Positions 22,817-35,051 of a stretch of 40,878 bases of DNA are shown in pieces. Under the pieces are notes generated by a model that saw only the letters and a list, made by a program, of their open reading frames with translations, was not told the DNA's origin and searched no databases. The first letter of the stretch is position 1, and each line of letters begins with the position of its first letter. The stretch is from Collodictyon triciliatum. Lineage: Eukaryota; CRuMs. The stretch spans positions 1-40,878 of the forward strand of contig JBHJMP010000864.1 of assembly GCA_043381765.1 (NCBI GenBank), read 5' to 3'. A program made the position numbers and the translations under genes.

Positions 22817-25800
22817 ATGAATGGATCGGGTTTGTACTCCTTTCTCTTCCACCTCGCTAGTCACACAACAATTGGTTTCCCTTTATTCCCTTATTTTATT
22901 TTATTTTGTTGTTGTTACATCATCATAATAAAAGACTCAGTATGGTACTAGCTATACTTCCAAACCATTCTCCTCATTATCATGATATTTCCTGTCTGTT
23001 GCTTTTTTTTTTATTTTTTTTATTTTTCTTACAAAGCTGACTTCTTGATAATGAATACAATAACATATGGCAGTGTACGGACGTTTCATGCTAGCGCTGT
23101 GCGATTTTTAGACCAAATATCCATATTTCTTCTTGAGCATTGAATTTAATAAAGGGAAAAATAATCCAATATACAAAATATGTACAGAGTCTCCCTTCGA
23201 TAGAGAGGTGACTCTGATGCCTCCCATCTATAGAGGCGGTTTACAAAGCCGAAAGAGCAGTCGTGCACAGAGTATGTTATGATACATGAAGCTAAAGAAT
23301 GCGTGGCCGTATTTTTGTTTTGAAAATGAATTAGTTTTCCTCCTTCCCTCCTTTCCTCCTTTTCCCTTTCCCCCCCCCTTTTCTCCCTTTTCTCCCTTTT
23401 CTCCCTTTTCCTGTTTTTTTTTTAATATTTAGATGCGAATAAAGCAAAAAATCCTAATCTAAAGGTGTTTTCTCTCTCGTTTTTTGCACTTTTCCAAAGC
23501 TATTGAAATATCAGAGATATTTGAGCTTACGAGTTTTTTCTTCTTCTATTTAATATTCTCAATCGAAAAAAGGCCCAAAGCCCAGAAAGTTGACCCCTCT
23601 TCAAGATTCAAGTAGAATGAGTCCGGTATATTAAATTCCTTGATGAGTTTCGTTATACTGTGATAAAGGAATGTATTCAAATCAATGCAATTTTTTATTC
23701 CTTGTTCTCTAGATTTTACTCAGCAATCACATTATTCATTTCTTGATAGGATATGGATAGTGGCTTTATTATTCCTACACTTATACCGAAGCGGTTTGAT
23801 TTTCTCCAAAATATCGTATTGTATGATAGTTATTATGCTAAATAATTCACTTCCTAGAATCGAATAAAGGAAAAAACGCTTAAGAATTGATTATCCAAAT
23901 GCTTATAATGTATTTAACATTTTTGAAATTAACTCTAAAAAAATATTAATCAACAATCAGATACCATGTCGTGAAAAAAGCAAATCACCCACCAGAAGGA
24001 GACGACCTCCACTGCGTTTTTGATGGTTAACATTTGCAGTCATTATGAACAAAAAAAAGTGAAAAAAAACTTAGCGTGTTTATTTTACAGATTTCTTTCG
24101 AAGAATGAAAATAAAAGTGCATTTTAGAACTTCTAATTACCGATGAGCCTTATTTGTATCAAATACACATTAACCACGAGACCATCAGATTCACAAAACG
24201 CATATATGGTCACTCTCTTCCCTCCCAAGAAGCCAAACAATTCAGCAAATGAAAAAGACCAAATGCACAAATGGTATGCTAAAATGATGACCCGAAGCAC
24301 TGAAGGGCACAACACGACATTGGGTAATTATTCCGAGTCTCCACTAAGAGCCATAATAAACTGATATTCATATATTTCTTCTGATAGTATGCCATTTACT
24401 AATCTCTTAATGTAACTTCTAGAATCAATTAAGGAGGCAAAAACAGTTTGCTCCATCGCCTTTCTTGAGGTTATGAGACAGGTCATCTTTATTTTTCATT
24501 TTTGTCAGCACTACATGTCTTGTCAAGATTCGTTTATATGGGAAACAATAAACTAACTTATGCAACATCGCATCGATGCAAAATGAAGATGTCTGTTACT
24601 GATGGGGACCGTTGTTGTTTTCTTATGTTTTTATGGAGAAGATACATGCAATTATTTCAAAAGACACTTCTGTATTTTTACAGAGAAAAGAAGAAAATGC
24701 CGATGTAATCAATACCTATGTTAGAAACAATATGAATATGTCAATCTAAATGTTCCACATTGTAATGTAGCATGAATGCTTTTTTTTTTTATTATTATTA
24801 ATTTCGCTCATATGTTTTAATCTCTCAAGAAAAACCCTTGGGCGCCTTTTTGATGAAGAGCCGACCACAATGCATTTTACATCAGACAAGTCCAATAAAT
24901 TAATACAAATTTCCCTTTCCCTTCATGCAAACAAAGACCAGAGAAGACACACCAAAACATCTTTGATCTTTCATAAATTGAAAGGAAGAATGATTATAAA
25001 AAATCAAATCCATATTCTTTTTCTCCTTGCTTGATATAGCAAATATTTTTTTAAAAGACTGATTATAAATTTGGTATTATTTTTTTTTTAGAATACCTGC
25101 CGAATTTGAGCAGTTCAAAGAATCATTCATGAGATGGTATCATTCATCTATCTCTTTCACTCTTTTTTTCTTTTTTTATTTGCAAGTTATCTGGTTATAT
25201 GAATATTTGTGAGGCTAAATATTTCGACGGTCTACTCAAATAAAGACAGAGTCTCCTACCTGCTGAGTTTTTTTTTTAAATATCTCAATACTTCCTACTA
25301 TTACATTATTTAACTATATCTTTATCTGGTTCGCCAGTGAGGAACAATACGACATGTTGTTTAAGGTAAGAATACTATTCGCGAGAGTGTTGCCTTACTA
25401 AAAGTCACACTGATTTTGAATTTTTTTTATCACTTTTCAAAAACCAAAACATAAGCAGCAACCTTATTATACAAAACAGACAATAAGTAAGTTCCAAGGA
25501 ACTGCCGAAGCAGAGGTTCAAGTAGATGATGATTTTTCGAAAGGTTTGAAGCCCAGTAATAAAGCAAAAGATATTTATGCAATCATTACCAATCGATTCA
25601 ACCTTGTTTGGATACTTATTGCAGAACCTGTATTTTAAACTACTTTCCTACATATAATCGGGTACTTAGATAGGAGTGCAGTTATTGATATGATAGCGAA
25701 TTCTATGACCTCTGTAATTCTCTCTTCAATAAATCCAGCAACATGATACGTTTCCTCATTTATGAGAATGAAATTCATATACAAATATTTAAATTGGGAC

Positions 25801-27768
25801 GCTAAAGGACAATCATTTTTCTTTTCTGTTTCGCAGGGGTCGACTTACTCAGATGCCTTAAGAGACGTGATATCAAAAGGAAAGGAAGGGCCAATACATG
25901 CCTTAGTAATATATTAGTATCTTTTAAGCAGTCCACGTTGTTAATTATGATAGCAATCGATATTTTGAAACAAGTCACAAAAAGATTTTAAAATAAATCG
26001 AAAATAAGAGCATATGCAAGGAAGGTTTTTTTTTTTAATCTCCACAATACTTTGTCAATCTTCGATTGTTACCAATAATGGTTTCACCCCTCCCCTAATA
26101 TGGCACAGGCCTCATCCAATATTCATGATGAAGATGGGTTGAACTTGGACCCGATTGAAGATAGTGAAGAGTTTGCAGCGTTTAACAAATTGAAAAACCT
26201 AGCTGTTGGTATGTAACAACAAGTTTATATCAATTAACTAAGCAACTTGTGTAAGAAAACGTTATTACTATATTACTAAATGACAATAACTATACTTGAA
26301 GATATGTTAGTCCTCATTAACAAGAAAAGGAAGAAATTACCAGCACCAATCAAAGAAGAGCCGGGTACAACTACAAGTACTATTGCACATAACTCAATCA
26401 TGCGAGCTATCGATTGATGTGCTATATTGTACATATTTATCTGCATGTCTAGACTCACAAGATGACCCCACAATCGCTATTATGGACCAAACCTTTCATT
26501 CCATGCGAGCTAAAAGGAAATGTGATAAGTATAGCGCCATTTTTTATCGCTCATAACTGCCATATGTCTTTATTGGGTGAATGCCTAGGTTTAAAATATT
26601 ATATTTCGCATCTATCTGCACGTATTTAGATACATTCAGACGGAGCGATCTTTGGACCCGAGATTCTCCCCTTGTAATCCCTATTATTGTCAATTTTTCA
26701 CATCGATATTATGTTTACTTTATACTTTCAACCACTCACGAACCAAATCTCAAAAAGCCATGGGAAGCATAGACTTGTGGAAGGTATCAACTTGATTTTT
26801 TTTGTTATATATGTAGTTCTTTTAGTTACAATTGGTCTTGTAACGAATGAGGCATACTAATCATAATATTGCTTCATTATCCCGTAAGCAAAACATCGAA
26901 AACATCATAATTAGATTTACTATTTAGAAAAGTGGTGACCAAAAGCAGGACCAGAAAACACAGCTTGATAAACTCCTAGAATACAAGTATTTAGCGACTC
27001 TTAACCAATAATACAGCGATGAAGAGGCTTTCCACTTTCAAATATTTTAAAAACATACATACTATATTTGAAGGAAATCAGCAGAGACGATGTTCTTTGA
27101 GAATCACACTCTCAAAAGACAGATTGAAATATTGTCAGGCTCGTTGCCTTCAGATTCACCAGGATTAAAGTCAGTGGAATGATTGATTTCTGAATCACGC
27201 ACTAACGCAATTGAAAATTATTTACCTCGCAAGATTAGGACATGATTTGAAATCAATGATATCATGATGAATAAACCATTCATTAAATTTTATAAAGGGC
27301 AAACGAATTGGTGAGAGAAAATATGAAGTTGAGAAACGAAATAACAAAACTGCAGGTATTCACAACTCTATTCTATTATAGAGAGCAATAGGGTTTTGTG
27401 TTTACATGAAACTATTCTAGGAGCAATTGGATGAGTTTCTCGATGAAGAAGAAGACCCTTCTAAATACAACGCGAAACCGGTTTGCAGTCACTTTCTATA
27501 TGGCTTATTTCTTTACTTTATTCTATATTAGAAGAAAATTAAGTGTTTATGATTCATAATATGCTGAAAAGTTGGTTTAGAGTACTCGAGGCTTGACTGC
27601 GGTCCTCTATTCGATTTTTAACACACTTTTTTTTTATTTATTGTGTGCTTTCTTTAAATTATATGAATACTTTAAAAGGGAGATAAAGGAAATAAACCAG
27701 TGGTGAGATTAGGTCGTTCGACAAGGAGATTGAAGGTGGCTGGAGCGTCTGGTCGGTTGCAGCCATAA
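22817..27768 (+). CDS. Unrecognised nuclear-looking protein with C-terminal coiled coil
   Basis: About 17 small exons. Conservative start ATG 22817 (MNGS, exon 22817-22829), then PKPRKLTPLQDSSRMSP (23573-23625), a basic exon with KSPTRRRRPPL near 24000, SQNAYMVTLFPPKKP and DQMHKWYAKMMTRSTEG (about 24190-24325), IPAEFEQFKESFMRW (about 25095), EEQYDMLFK, an acidic segment NIHDEDGLNLDPIEDSEEF (about 26110), INKKRKKLPAPIKEEP (about 26330), then heptad-like coils TLKRQIEILSG and ELVRENMKLRNEITKLQEQL (27090-27440), an acidic patch FLDEEEDP and a basic tail GRSTRRLKVAG, stop 27768. PIKEEP fits a sumoylation consensus (hydrophobic-K-x-E). Phase agrees at most junctions; it fails by one near 25545 and near 26990. 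A chromatin or kinetochore role is conceivable from composition only; no family is recognised. Confidence 0.6.
23340..23420. repeat. C/T-rich tract (CTCCCTTTT units)
   Basis: Pyrimidine-only stretch with a nine-C run and about four CTCCCTTTT units, in the first large intron of the + strand gene. Confidence 0.8.
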
Positions 27769-27809
27769 AGCCTCCTCAAAATGTTCTGTATCCACAAAAC
27801 GACGAAATT

Positions 27810-28282
27810 ATGCTCGGAACACTATGTTTAATTTAGGATTTTTAATTTTAATGTTTTCTTCATGCCCTGACTCGAAATTATAATTATATTAGCCAGCGAA
27901 GCTGAAATATACGAGCGGTCAAAAAGTATCCAGGCAACAACATATACATTAGATGCATCAACTCAAGAAGGAAACGAGCCCCGTAATTTTGCTAACCTTT
28001 TATTTAATTCAAAATCGATAATTTTCGATTGTATATATTGGTATGTTTTATACAAGCCAAATTGAATAGGAATAAACCAACCTTTTAATCACTTTATCAA
28101 TTCCAGTACGCTTTTTCAAAGTTGGAGATGCAGGTGATGATGGTTGTATATGTTTTAAGAGATTTCAAAATTGTTTCGCACTGAAATACCTATATTCCCT
28201 TTAGAAAATGCAAACTTATCACCAAATCAGCTCTACCCGCTTTTCGGTATTCCTCATACTTTCGAAGAGAAGCAAAAAAAAA

Positions 28283-28363
<81 letters not shown>

Positions 28364-29503
28364 NNNNNNNNNNNNNNNNNNNNNNNNNNNNNAACAAAAA
28401 ACAAAAAACAAAAAACAAAAAACAAAAAACAAAAAACAAAAAACAAAAAACAAAAAACAAAAAACAAAAAACAAAAAACAAAAAACACAAAACACAAAAA
28501 ACAAAAAACAAAAAACAAAAAACAAAATGAAAAATAATGAAGAAAAGAAAGTGTCATATTAATATCTTTCGTTAAAAGTGTCAAGTAATAATCGTAATAG
28601 TTGTAAACCTATATTTCAGACCCGAAATATCATGCACTGGATGCGACATGGGTGGATTCAAAACTGACATGGATATCAGATATTCTTTTAACCCACCGGA
28701 ACGTCCCAAATTCTATACAGGCAACATCTGCAATTTTTCAATTGATAGGACTCTGTCATCTCGTCAAACAGCATGTCGACTTCCATCTAGAATTACCAGA
28801 AAAGCTCTTAAAGACTCAAAGGCGATTTATTACTGGCAGTCGAAACCCATCCAAATATTTGGTTAATCTCCTCGAATTGGACGATACATCTAACGAGCGT
28901 TTACAGTTTTTGGAGATAAAATATAGGACCAATTTATTCATGTGAGTTTTGATTGGCTTTAAAGTATACGCTATTATTTTCCCTTTCCTTTCCTTTCCTT
29001 TCCTTTCCTTTCCTTTCCTTTTTTTTTTTAAAAAAAAAAAGAGAAAAAAATGGTTTTTGAATTAGTCAAACATGGCCAGTTATGCTTGTGAAGTTGGGTG
29101 TTAAAATGATGAGCACTTTTTTTTATGATTGATTCGACACATAACAGGTTGAGTCCTTTCAAAATTCCTGACACCGGGGAGCTATGGGAAGTTATCCCCG
29201 ACACAGCAGAGTTCCGGGTAATCTGCATGGATAAAATTTATTCACCATGATACTTTTTCTTAGCATAATTACATGAATTTTATTATAATTTTATCATGAT
29301 TTATAAATGAATCATCTAAATCCTAATCAACAGATGAACATAATTAGGTACTTCCAGGACAAGGACCAAACTCTCCTTCTAAATCAAAGAGCCTAGACCC
29401 ATCAATTGAAATGAAGCAGACTGGAGAGACACAAACGATTTTGTTCAAGAGCAATCCAAATACTGTCGCTGAGCAGAATGGGGAAACAGTACCATTATCC
29501 TAA
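27810..29503 (+). CDS. Unrecognised protein, about 265 aa
   Basis: Seven exons whose phases all agree: 27810-27825 (MLGTL), 27893-27982 (EAEIYERSKSIQATTYTLDA), a short exon near 28109-28131 (RFFKVGDA), 28205 to about 28245 (ENANLSPNQLYPLF), then after a large repeat-filled intron 28620-28941 (KYHALDATWVDSKLTWISD; SAIFQLIGLCHLVKQHVDF; SKYLVNLLELDDTSNERLQF), 29149 to about 29218 (LSPFKIPDTGELWEVIPDT) and a Ser/Lys-rich last exon with stop TAA at 29501-29503. The large exon is helical and moderately hydrophobic without a clear membrane span. Its intron 4 contains poly(A), a 29-base gap and an A6C repeat. The start is only 41 bases after the previous gene's stop, so the two may share a transcript or 5' exons may be missed. 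I recognise no family. Confidence 0.6.
28276..28363. repeat. Poly(A) tract ending in an assembly gap
   Basis: Almost uninterrupted A for about 80 bases, then N. It lies in an intron of the + strand gene starting at 27810. With no target-site duplication or retroelement coding nearby, it is not evidence of retroposition. Confidence 0.9.
28364..28392. other. Assembly gap (29 N)
   Basis: Short undetermined stretch between poly(A) and an A6C repeat, inside an intron. Confidence 0.99.
28393..28526. repeat. (AAAAAAC)n heptamer repeat
   Basis: About 19 units of six A and one C, with a few shortened units near the right end. Intronic. Confidence 0.95.
28979..29022. repeat. (CCTTT)n pentamer repeat
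   Basis: About eight TTTCC units followed by T9 and A12, in the intron after the exon ending at 28941. Confidence 0.9.
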
Positions 29504-29570
29504 TAATCAGAATTCAATACGGCTTTTTTTTCTTTCCTTTTTTTCTTTTTTTAATATATCCTTACTGTAA

Positions 29571-29846
29571 ATGAGTCATTTCGTAGATTGCAGAATCACT
29601 TTCTAATACGGTCTTTATATTTTCTTTTGTAACTGCAGAAGGAAGATCGGTTCTTGGATTCATATGTCGAAGTGATGAAAAAAGTTGTCTTACCATATAA
29701 TTTCATCCTACATACCGCAAAAGACCAAAGAAAGAAAAATAAATGTGCTGTTGACCACTCATCCACATTCTTTAATATATGCAATATCTTCTACAATAGA
29801 TTGACCATAGGAACGTTCCTTCTCAAATAGATGCCAGGGGATGTAA
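29571..29846 (+). other. Possible short spliced ORF or alternative 3' exons
   Basis: A 12-nt exon MSHF (29571-29582) joins in phase to KEDRFLDSYVEVMKK (29639-29683) and then to ERSFSNRCQGM plus TAA (to 29846), giving a 30-residue product. Alternatively the middle exon could be a spliced extension of the gene ending at 29503, by using a GT in its last exon. The final exon overlaps the first exon of the next gene in another frame. Support is limited to splice signals and composition. Confidence 0.25.
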
Positions 29847-31323
29847 GACCATCAATTTTTTTCAACCTAACACTTAACATTGCTGTTTAAGCGCAACCGA
29901 AATTCTATAATCTAAAACGAATAACGATATATGGCAATATATTTAAATAATGGGAACGAACTATACAGTAATCTCATTTAAGCTCAGCCCATGGGGTCCA
30001 ATCACAACAAACGGAAAGCCATCCTCCACACGCTCGAGAAGTACTAGCCCTTCCAGCAAACTCGAGTATATAATTATTAACTTTGCAAATGCGGAATTAT
30101 GCATATACTCCTTTGTATGTTGACTCTGGGCGATACTGGTATTGATAAAAACACACAAAAAAATGGTATTCTTTATCTTCCGAGCAATTTTTAACTCAAA
30201 AGTAAACTTAATTAAAACACAACAGATCCCCAGCAACCGGGTTATTCTCCACACTCAAAGCAGACTGCTTATCACCAAACGAGACGCAATTGTCAAACAT
30301 GTAATTATTCCATCATCCTGCATTTATGGATTCCTAATAATGAGTATTATAATTTATGAGTACTTAATTGATTTTTTTTTTACGTATTTATACTAAAAAC
30401 CGGTTTATCTTCATAAAATACCATTGGGCTCAGTAATGAATACGAGGTATACATTCAAATCCCAACCACGATAAAGAGTGCTCCCTTTCCTTTCCTTTTT
30501 TTTTCTCTTCTGAATACCTCAATAATTACGTAATGAAAGAATGATGTGCGCAAGTATGAACCCGTTTCTTAAATTTGTTTACCAAATATAAGATTCCGGA
30601 TGACTCGCCATTGGCGCACGTATATAAAATCCTTGAAAACGAGCTCGAAAAGGTTTTTTTTTTTGAATGGCTTCCTTGACCATCATGAAAACAATAAGAT
30701 ATATATATAAATTAAATCATCATCTGTGCTTCTAAATGCCCTCAACTTGAATGTTTCTTCAATACTGGGGATTTCTTTCTTTGAAACCATTATACTTATG
30801 CCCAGACGACAACATAATTCATAGGATAAACCAAAGCAGAAAGATGCCCAACCATTCGTGGCAGACTTAGATAAGATACTGGAGGACGAGAGAGCGATGG
30901 TATTCATTTATTGCAGTATTCCTTCCTTCATAACCAAGCTGCAAGAAACAGCCCCAAAAAAAAAAGGAGAAAAAAGGAGAAAAAAGGAGAAAAAAGGAGA
31001 AAAAAGAAAAAAAAAGAAAAAAAGAAAAAAAAGAGAAAAAAAAAGGAAAGAGCATTCGCGGGATGAAAGAGCCAAGCCACCTCTCTTTCTCTTTCTATCA
31101 GCGCAATAATTCACGCGCATATACGCCATTTGAATCCATTCATTTCCGTCGTCACTAAATGCGACCAAAGCCATGGATATTCACGGCTGGCCTGGCGACT
31201 CTGGGACAAGCCCTGAAAATACAAGGATACGGGAAGCGAGAGGTGAAATACCCGTGGTCGAAGGAGTCGAGACAGTATGTGCACAAATCCAAAGACACAA
31301 GACAATCTGCTTTCGACTCATAG
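29831..31323 (+). CDS. Unrecognised small protein with micro-exons
   Basis: Exons in consistent phase: 29831-29842 (MPGD, 12 nt), 29983-30065 (LSPWGPITTNGKPSSTRSRS), 30226-30300 (ATGLFSTLKADCLSPNET), 30434-30446 (13-nt micro-exon giving NEYE), 30593-30652 (IPDDSPLAHVYKILENELEK), 30825-30899 (KPKQKDAQPFVADLDKILED). The last exon is taken as 31171-31323 (PWIFTAGLATLGQALKIQGY to AFDS, TAG), reached by an acceptor after CACTAAAT...ACCAAAG. The last intron carries a purine repeat. About 157 aa: disordered N terminus, acidic helical middle, basic C terminus. Alternatively 31159-31323 is a separate 54-codon ORF (MRPKPWIFTAG...) and this gene ends by reading on into Lys-rich repeat. No family is recognised. 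Confidence 0.5.
30956..31054. repeat. (GGAGAAAAAA)n purine repeat
   Basis: Four units of about ten bases, then degenerate A/G sequence on the + strand. The Lys/Arg-rich frame through it is an unlikely protein tail. Confidence 0.85.
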
Positions 31324-31344
31324 GCAACCCTTGTTTCCAGCTCC

Positions 31345-32394
31345 ATGGACGGAATCAACACTGCACTCGGGCGGCTGACAAACCTTCGCCTGATTCCGAA
31401 CCGACCGCACACGTCGCACGAAGGCGCACGACAGCAGGATGACGATGAGAGCCCCACGCTCAAGTTCAAGACTGGGGAACAAGTCGTCGACCTGCCCTCG
31501 GTGAGGCGCGTTTCAAGACAGAAGGAAAAAAAGACAAAAGAAAAAGAAAACAAAGAAAGATGAATGGAATATTGTTCCAGAGTATGACGCTGCACAGGAA
31601 AGAGACGACATACATGAATTCAATGGTTTCGTTATGGAGTTCTTACCTTCTATGATTCTGTCATCTCAGGTCATGTCAATCGACCATCTTCGACAGAAAG
31701 TGTTTGAGAGAATCATGACGTACATCAGGTTCATCACATGCGTATCATCACCCGAATCACAGCGAATGAATAATTTTTTGTTTTTTAAAAAAAATAAGAA
31801 AAAAAAAAACAGCCATTTCCATGCAAAAGACAGAATCATCCGATACGACATCACATCAAGCGAGATACTAAGCCACTATCAAAATCCTCCTCATCAGACG
31901 CGACCACACCCGGCCGCAATCACAGCCGACACAAAAGCCGCCATCTGAGTTCCACGTGGCCGGATCAAAACTTGGACGCCACCGGCCTCGCAGAGGTTTG
32001 TGACAATCAACCAACCAATCAATCTGCGCCGCATACACAGCCTCATCCGAACCGTTCATCACGCCTGCTCCGTACAGTCATTGTGCCCAGCAGCGACGCG
32101 TCATACAGGGAGGACTCTTCGGACCAGGCCTCGAAGCCGACAACGGCCTCTGGTCCGCGAAGCAGGCACGTCTTCCGCAACATGCCCAAAGTGCGGATGC
32201 TGCCCTCGGAGGACGACGAGTTTTGGACCACGGATGAGTCGGATGCGGATGCCGTCAACGCTGCTGCGAAGCGCAAAGGCTGCTCGGACTCGCCTGATTT
32301 GCCGCCCGAAGAAAGCCAGCAGCAGGAGCAGCAGGAGCAGGAAACAACAATGCCCGTTGAGACAAATGATGGCGGCGACAAATGTGATGAATGA
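31345..32394 (+). CDS. Unrecognised Ser/Asp/His-rich protein
   Basis: First exon 31345-31500 (MDGINTALGRLTNLRLIPNR to KTGEQVVDLPS) ends at a GTGAGG donor. The next phase-0 pieces are 31581-31625 (SMTLHRKETTYMNSM) and, after a 44-nt intron, 31670 onward (VMSIDHLRQKVFERIMTYI). A later exon from about 31834 to 31995 reads RHHIKRDTKPLSKSSSSDAT to NLDATGLAE, and the last from about 32041 to 32394 reads RLLRTVIVPSSDASYREDSS, RHVFRNMPKVRMLPSEDDEF and a Gln/Glu-rich tail. First and last exons are clearly GC-richer than flanks. The protein is mostly disordered and phospho-site-like, with no recognised domain. The middle exons are the least certain, and another reading of 31581-31669 (HEFNGFVMEFLPSM) is possible. 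Confidence 0.5.
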
Positions 32395-32665
32395 CCCTGC
32401 ATAGCTGCGTTGGTTGCCTTGCGGGAAGTAGATGGACAAAGTGTGATGATAAACCCTGTGGAGATTCTTTTGATGGTGACGGATGCCGGAATTATATCAA
32501 AAAAAGAAATATATCGCAATCGAGCGTGTTTGTATGCGAGTGTATTCATTTGTCAGTGTTGTTGGTTTGGTTGGGGACCGAGTGCATGGGAACAGGCCAC
32601 GTGATTGGCTGTTTGATTTTTTGTATGGGTGATTCGGGAAGGGGTATAAATATAAAGAGCGCGGT

Positions 32666-35051
32666 TTACGAGTGGTGATAGAGGTAGTAATATCCCGCTA
32701 GTGAGACAACGGCGACAACAATGCTTGTGCTGACGAGAGCTCCACTTTCCTCCGAGCGATAGCCTTGTGGCAGATGTGGGGCAACAGACGACCGCGCTTG
32801 TTTGATGCGCTCCAGTGTGCTGACGAGTTTGGGCATGTGAATCTTGGTGGTACGTAGATACAAGAGGATAGAATTACATGGGTTTCAGACGAGAATGAAA
32901 AAAAAAAGTGTTCTTACAGGGCGGCGTTGGGGTCCTTTGTGTTGACTTTTGCTTGCATGTCGACCAGGAAACGATCGAAAGACTTGGCCAGTGATTGCAT
33001 GTCGCGTGTCTCAAGCATGAGTTTGGCACTCAGCCCAGTGCGAATCTTAACCACGTCGGTGAACACTTTTTGGTTATTGAAGCATTCACTTAGGGTGGCG
33101 ATGGCCATGACCTAGGGGAATTACAACAAAACAAGAGGGGTGGGTTTCAGACTCTAGACAAGTTGTCCTTGCTATCTAGGTAATCATGCAGCTGACGAGA
33201 GCGCATCAGCGCGAGATTTAGGGGAATTAAATTTACCTGCGGGATGGCGCAAAAGTTGAAGTTCTGCGCATCACGAATGCGGGACATGTAGGTGACACAG
33301 TCTGGAATGTGGCGAAGAGCGTCGGTGACAAGGTGGTTTAAGCATTCCATCGCCTAAGTTGAAGAGGGATACAACGTGATGAGATGAAGCCTGTATCTAG
33401 GTCAGTATTTTGTTCCAACCCGATGATTTCCTTAAGGATTTTAGGCAGGCAGAATACTAACCTTCTCTCTGTTCTTGGCCTCTGTAAAGTCCTCGAGCTT
33501 TGTGGCATACTTGGCCCAAACTTCCTGGGGCCACATGGAGCGATCTTCCAGAGCATCTTCGAGATAGTCACGGATAATATTTGTTTTTTGCAAGAACAGG
33601 CCCATGGAGTTGGGCAAGGTTTCATTGTCTCCCATCTTGGGATCTAATTGCGCACGACGGATAAGCATTTCTCAAGAATTGGCGCAACTACCAAGATACA
33701 CGCAGACGCTGTAGATGGACATACCTTCCAGACCAGAAGCAGCAAACATTTGAGATAGTCCAATGCCGACCAACCCAGCAACATAGTGGCAGTATTTGTC
33801 ATAGTCTTGAACAGTCGGGATAGTGATATCCAAATACTCTGTCATACCTACATTTAATTTGAGCTTCACACCAGAATCATACACATGAATCTTACATAGA
33901 TATCTCCTATAGTTTTTTTTTTGGCTGCGGAGGAGACAGGGACATAAAGCGTATATGACATAAGACGTATATGCAATTTGAATTACCGTGTGCCATTCGA
34001 CGAGTGATCTCTGCAATTGTTTTCTGATACCTGAGAGCATGATTATTTCATAAGAACTAAATAGCAAACCTATATCCTATGGAACATAATGTCTTGAACA
34101 GCATTTTCATGTTATATACACAAAAAGAAACACATACTCTTTCTTCAAGCTTTTGAAAATGGTGACAACGTGATAAAACTTCTCCAGAAGAAGTTTCTCG
34201 TCCTTTTCGCCGTAACCTGAGAATTCAGTGTCACAACAACAGCGGGAAATCAAAGCAAAGAATACTACTTTGAAGATATAATCTCCTTGGTGGCAAAGAA
34301 AAAAAAACCTTCCAACTTCCATCCCTCAAGATAGATGTATTCGTGAAACTTGAGCATGATGTCGATGCGCTTCTGCTTGTCCACAGTTGTGTCGTCTTCT
34401 GCACTCATATTTCATGTGTCTTTGAGTCTAATTCCATGGAAAGATGAAAATGCTATAGTAATGATACGCATAAAAAGAACATCCAATAGGAAGACAGACC
34501 AACAGTATCCAAGCCTCTCAGGACCAAATAAAAGACACAGATCTAACCACAGTTTTTAAATTATCATTAAACGCGTTGTAGTGGCCTAAGCAAAATGTTC
34601 TCTGTTGGCAAATAAAGGAGTGTCAACAAAGGACAGCGGTCTCATCAGCTTATGCAAAACATACAGGCTTTCGGAGTTCAGGACCAATCTGCTGAATGAC
34701 GGCGGCGAAACTCCTGCTCACTCGCTCCAACAAGTCAAAACAGAACCTGAACATTGCAAGTAGTATGAGACAGAGGCAAGGAAGACTAGTTGAGTTTTTC
34801 TTTTCATTATGAACACAACGTAGAGATGATCAGGTGAAGCAAGACAAAACGCAAGAGACTCTCATAATCAAGGGATATGTGCGACGAGTTGTTGTGTGCA
34901 CTTACGTCGCTGCCTCGAGTTGCTCCTTGGGAAGAGTCTCAAACTCCTGGCGCAGAGTGGATGAACGTTTGGCTTTGAGCTTGAACATAGCAGCGATCTC
35001 GTCTGGGTGGCGCCACGAGCGGACGATTGACTGTAGAAGCTTCCCCGACAT
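32666..35051 (-). CDS. SQS: Squalene synthase (farnesyl-diphosphate farnesyltransferase)
   Basis: Condenses two farnesyl diphosphates to squalene, the first committed sterol step, as an ER tail-anchored enzyme. Start ATG 35051 ([20 protein letters not shown]). About 10 exons with motifs in order: [34 protein letters not shown] joining DDTT to give the first Asp-rich LDTVEDD site, [39 protein letters not shown] with the second Asp-rich site, [32 protein letters not shown] and NFNFCAIPQ. The C-terminal exon ends in a membrane anchor, [20 protein letters not shown], stop at 32666. Catalytic motifs are intact and length is normal. Only the last junction (exon end about 32917, next exon start about 32851) fails to join in frame by one base with GT-AG rules. 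Its promoter faces the HMG-CoA reductase gene. Confidence 0.95.

Noticed and set aside
28276-28363. Poly(A) as the tail of a retroposed element
   Set aside because: It is followed by a gap and an A6C repeat within an intron, with no element body, target duplication or reverse transcriptase nearby.
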